From assembly GCA_035527455.1 (NCBI GenBank), contig DATLAN010000311.1, positions 1-6,526 of the forward strand: a stretch of DNA of 6,526 nt. Reading direction: 5' to 3'. This stretch comes from DATLAN01 sp035527455. GTDB lineage: Bacteria > Planctomycetota > Planctomycetia > Pirellulales > Thermoguttaceae. This document shows, in pieces, positions 5,366-6,526 of the stretch. The notes below the pieces were generated by a model. That model did not search any database and was not told where the DNA came from. It worked only from the letters and a program-made list of their open reading frames with translations. A program made the position numbers and the translations under genes. Position 1 is the stretch's first letter. Each line of letters begins with the position of its first letter.

Positions 5366-5968
5366 ATGGGGACTGAGCTAGCAACCTTCGACTACGGCGA
5401 TCTGGCGGCCCCCGATGCGACTGCCCTGGAGAAGCACGCCAAGCGGATCGACGATATCCAGGTCAAGACGCGGCGGATTGCAGCCGAGGCCGTTATCGCT
5501 GTGGGGAAGGAACTGAAGGCGGCTCACGAGCGGCTGGCCGGCAAGGGGCGGGAAGGCTTGTTTCGGCCGTGGGTTCAACGGTGTGGGTTTTCGCATACAA
5601 GCGCATACAAAGCCGTGGCAGCATATGACACCTTTGGGGGCGAGAAGTGTAAATCAAGTTTACACTTGTTTGATTGCAACGCCCTCTACCTTCTCTCCGC
5701 CCCGTCCTGTCCTGAAGATGCAACCGCCGAAGCGATCCAACGAGCCGAGAAGGGCGAGCGGATCACCCACAAGGTGGCGAAGTCGCTGAAGGAAGAGTGC
5801 GGACCGGCGAAAGAAGAGGAAGACGACACAACCGCGGGCGTGTTCGATCCCATCGAAGAGGCTAAGGGACTTTGGGATTACCTTCACGATGTCGCCGATA
5901 GATGGCCGGAAGACGACCGCCCAATCTTCGTTCAGACGCTCAACAATCTCATCAAGGAGTTTTCGTAA
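5366..5968 (+). CDS. DUF3102-like helical protein
   Basis: A 200-residue soluble protein. ATG 5366 has GGAG six bases upstream. Residues ~44-90 (AVGKELKAAHERL, then FRPWVQRCGFSHTSAYKAVAAYDTF) resemble the DUF3102 pattern found in phage and plasmid proteins: a long helix followed by a helix-turn-helix-like segment in which a W-x-x-x-C-G-F-S motif precedes the last helix. ALYLLSAPSCPEDATAEAIQRAEKGERIT (106-134) is the usual second part of such proteins and recalls the helical region of ParB-like proteins. Residues ~141-155 are highly acidic, and the C-terminus is helical. DNA binding is plausible but not shown. The gene carries a perfect inverted repeat at 5645-5667. It overlaps the next ATG by one base (TAATG), so the two are probably made together. 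Confidence 0.65.
   Translation: MGTELATFDYGDLAAPDATALEKHAKRIDDIQVKTRRIAAEAVIAVGKELKAAHERLAGKGREGLFRPWVQRCGFSHTSAYKAVAAYDTFGGEKCKSSLHLFDCNALYLLSAPSCPEDATAEAIQRAEKGERITHKVAKSLKEECGPAKEEEDDTTAGVFDPIEEAKGLWDYLHDVADRWPEDDRPIFVQTLNNLIKEFS
5645..5667. repeat. Perfect 9-bp inverted repeat inside the DUF3102-like gene
   Basis: AAGTGTAAA (5645-5653) and TTTACACTT (5659-5667) with loop TCAAG. It starts exactly at the codon for K94 and is strikingly AT-rich for this window. The inner TGTAAA-N5-TTTACA recalls operator half-sites such as those of TyrR (which uses N6), but only by shape. Confidence 0.75.
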
Positions 5969-6526
5969 TGGACATTTCCCCCGACCCCGCTTCCCTCTAT
6001 AGCCTGCAAAATGCAAACCTGAACTGGCTCAACATTCTGGCCGAACTGATCGACAATTCGTTCGATGCGTCGGCCAGCCGGGTGGTGATCCAATTCGGCC
6101 CGGGAAAGCGTGTTGCTATTGAGGATGACGGCGTTGGGTGCAAGGAACCGGAAGTCATGCTTCGCCTTGGCGGGCGGCTTCAACATAGCGGGACTCGATT
6201 GGGAAGATACGGTGTCGGGCTGAAGGATGCTGCCGGGTGGCTGTGGGGCCGCACAAAAATCACCACCACTTGCGGTGGCGTCAAACGATTGTTCGGCGTG
6301 AATTGGGACGGCCTCGCAAAGCAAACGGACTGGACGATTGACGATCCAGTCTGTTCTGAAAACGGGTCAATGAAGTCGGGCACGCAAGTTGAGTGCTCAC
6401 ACATCACCAAGGCGCTACCAAAGGACTACGGCCGACTTATCGCCGAGCTTGGGTTCACTTTTACGCCGGGGTTGTTAGACGGAAGGCAAATCCAGTTTCG
6501 ATTTCCGAAGCGTAAGCCAACAACTG
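5968..6526 (+). CDS. GHKL-type ATPase, N-terminal part (incomplete)
   Basis: The gene runs off the right edge after 186 codons. ATG 5968 overlaps the previous TAA by one base and has AAGGAG eight bases upstream, inside the end of the previous gene. The Bergerat ATP-binding fold of the Hsp90/gyrase/histidine kinase/MutL group is clear: N-box ELIDNSFDA (26-34, with E26 and N30), DDGVG (53-57), GRYGVGLKDAA (79-89) as the ATP lid, and SGTQVE (137-142). The layout without a kinase dimerisation domain fits the stand-alone HATPase_c_3-type ATPases seen in MORC-like, MutL-like and mobile-element proteins. What follows the ATPase domain is not visible, so the role (DNA transaction, defence or phage function) cannot be settled. 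Co-expression with the DUF3102-like protein is likely. Confidence 0.85.
   Translation, partial: MDISPDPASLYSLQNANLNWLNILAELIDNSFDASASRVVIQFGPGKRVAIEDDGVGCKEPEVMLRLGGRLQHSGTRLGRYGVGLKDAAGWLWGRTKITTTCGGVKRLFGVNWDGLAKQTDWTIDDPVCSENGSMKSGTQVECSHITKALPKDYGRLIAELGFTFTPGLLDGRQIQFRFPKRKPTT

Noticed and set aside
3973..5376. 467-codon + strand frame starting three bases after the microprotein stop
   Set aside because: It lies in another frame over the whole integrase gene, has low-complexity Arg/Gly/Pro-rich composition, no domain and no ribosome site; the integrase frame has a complete catalytic set.

Overview
This is a GC-rich bacterial or phage-like window that looks like part of a mobile genetic element (prophage or integrative island). 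Three supports for this are a tyrosine recombinase with a full catalytic set, a tRNA-Arg-like gene about 770 bp upstream of it, and a phage-style regulator with its own promoters. The host group is uncertain. High GC, consensus sigma70-type promoters, Shine-Dalgarno sites and the type of accessory proteins would fit Planctomycetota, but that is inference from general resemblance, not a search.

Left part (1-2914, + strand): a tightly packed run of glycosyltransferase-type genes. It holds the tail of a gene cut by the window edge, a GT-A family 2-like enzyme (134-853), a GT-B-like enzyme with two tandem copies of a ~55-residue N-terminal module (864-2150), and a Core-2/I-branching (GT14)-like enzyme (2147-2914). 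The genes touch or overlap (GTGA and ATGA junctions), so they look like one operon for glycan assembly or modification. A 102-residue two-TM protein (2923-3231, - strand) converges on the operon.

Middle (3325-5068): a tRNA-Arg(ACG)-like sequence with a poorly paired acceptor stem, then a compact control-and-integration module. It has an XRE/Cro-CI-type regulator (3502-3768) read from a near-consensus promoter whose expected start point falls on the ATG. A second, perfect-hexamer promoter (3765-3792) overlaps the regulator's stop codon and leads into a 31-residue single-TM microprotein (3874-3969). The integrase (4169-5068) follows and ends at a strong hairpin terminator. A 17-bp sequence occurs twice in inverted orientation (16/17 identical), once upstream of the regulator promoter and once on the start point of the second promoter. 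This is the expected picture for operators of the regulator.

Right part (5069-6526): about 300 bp of non-coding DNA with the terminator, short repeats and a second hairpin. Then come a DUF3102-like helical protein (5366-5968), carrying a perfect AT-rich inverted repeat inside its coding sequence, and a GHKL-type ATPase (5968 to window end, incomplete), joined by a TAATG overlap. By eye this part is less GC-rich than the glycosyltransferase block, suggesting a composite element.

Most interesting: the regulator / paired-operator / 31-residue membrane microprotein circuit, and the duplicated N-terminal module on the GT-B enzyme.
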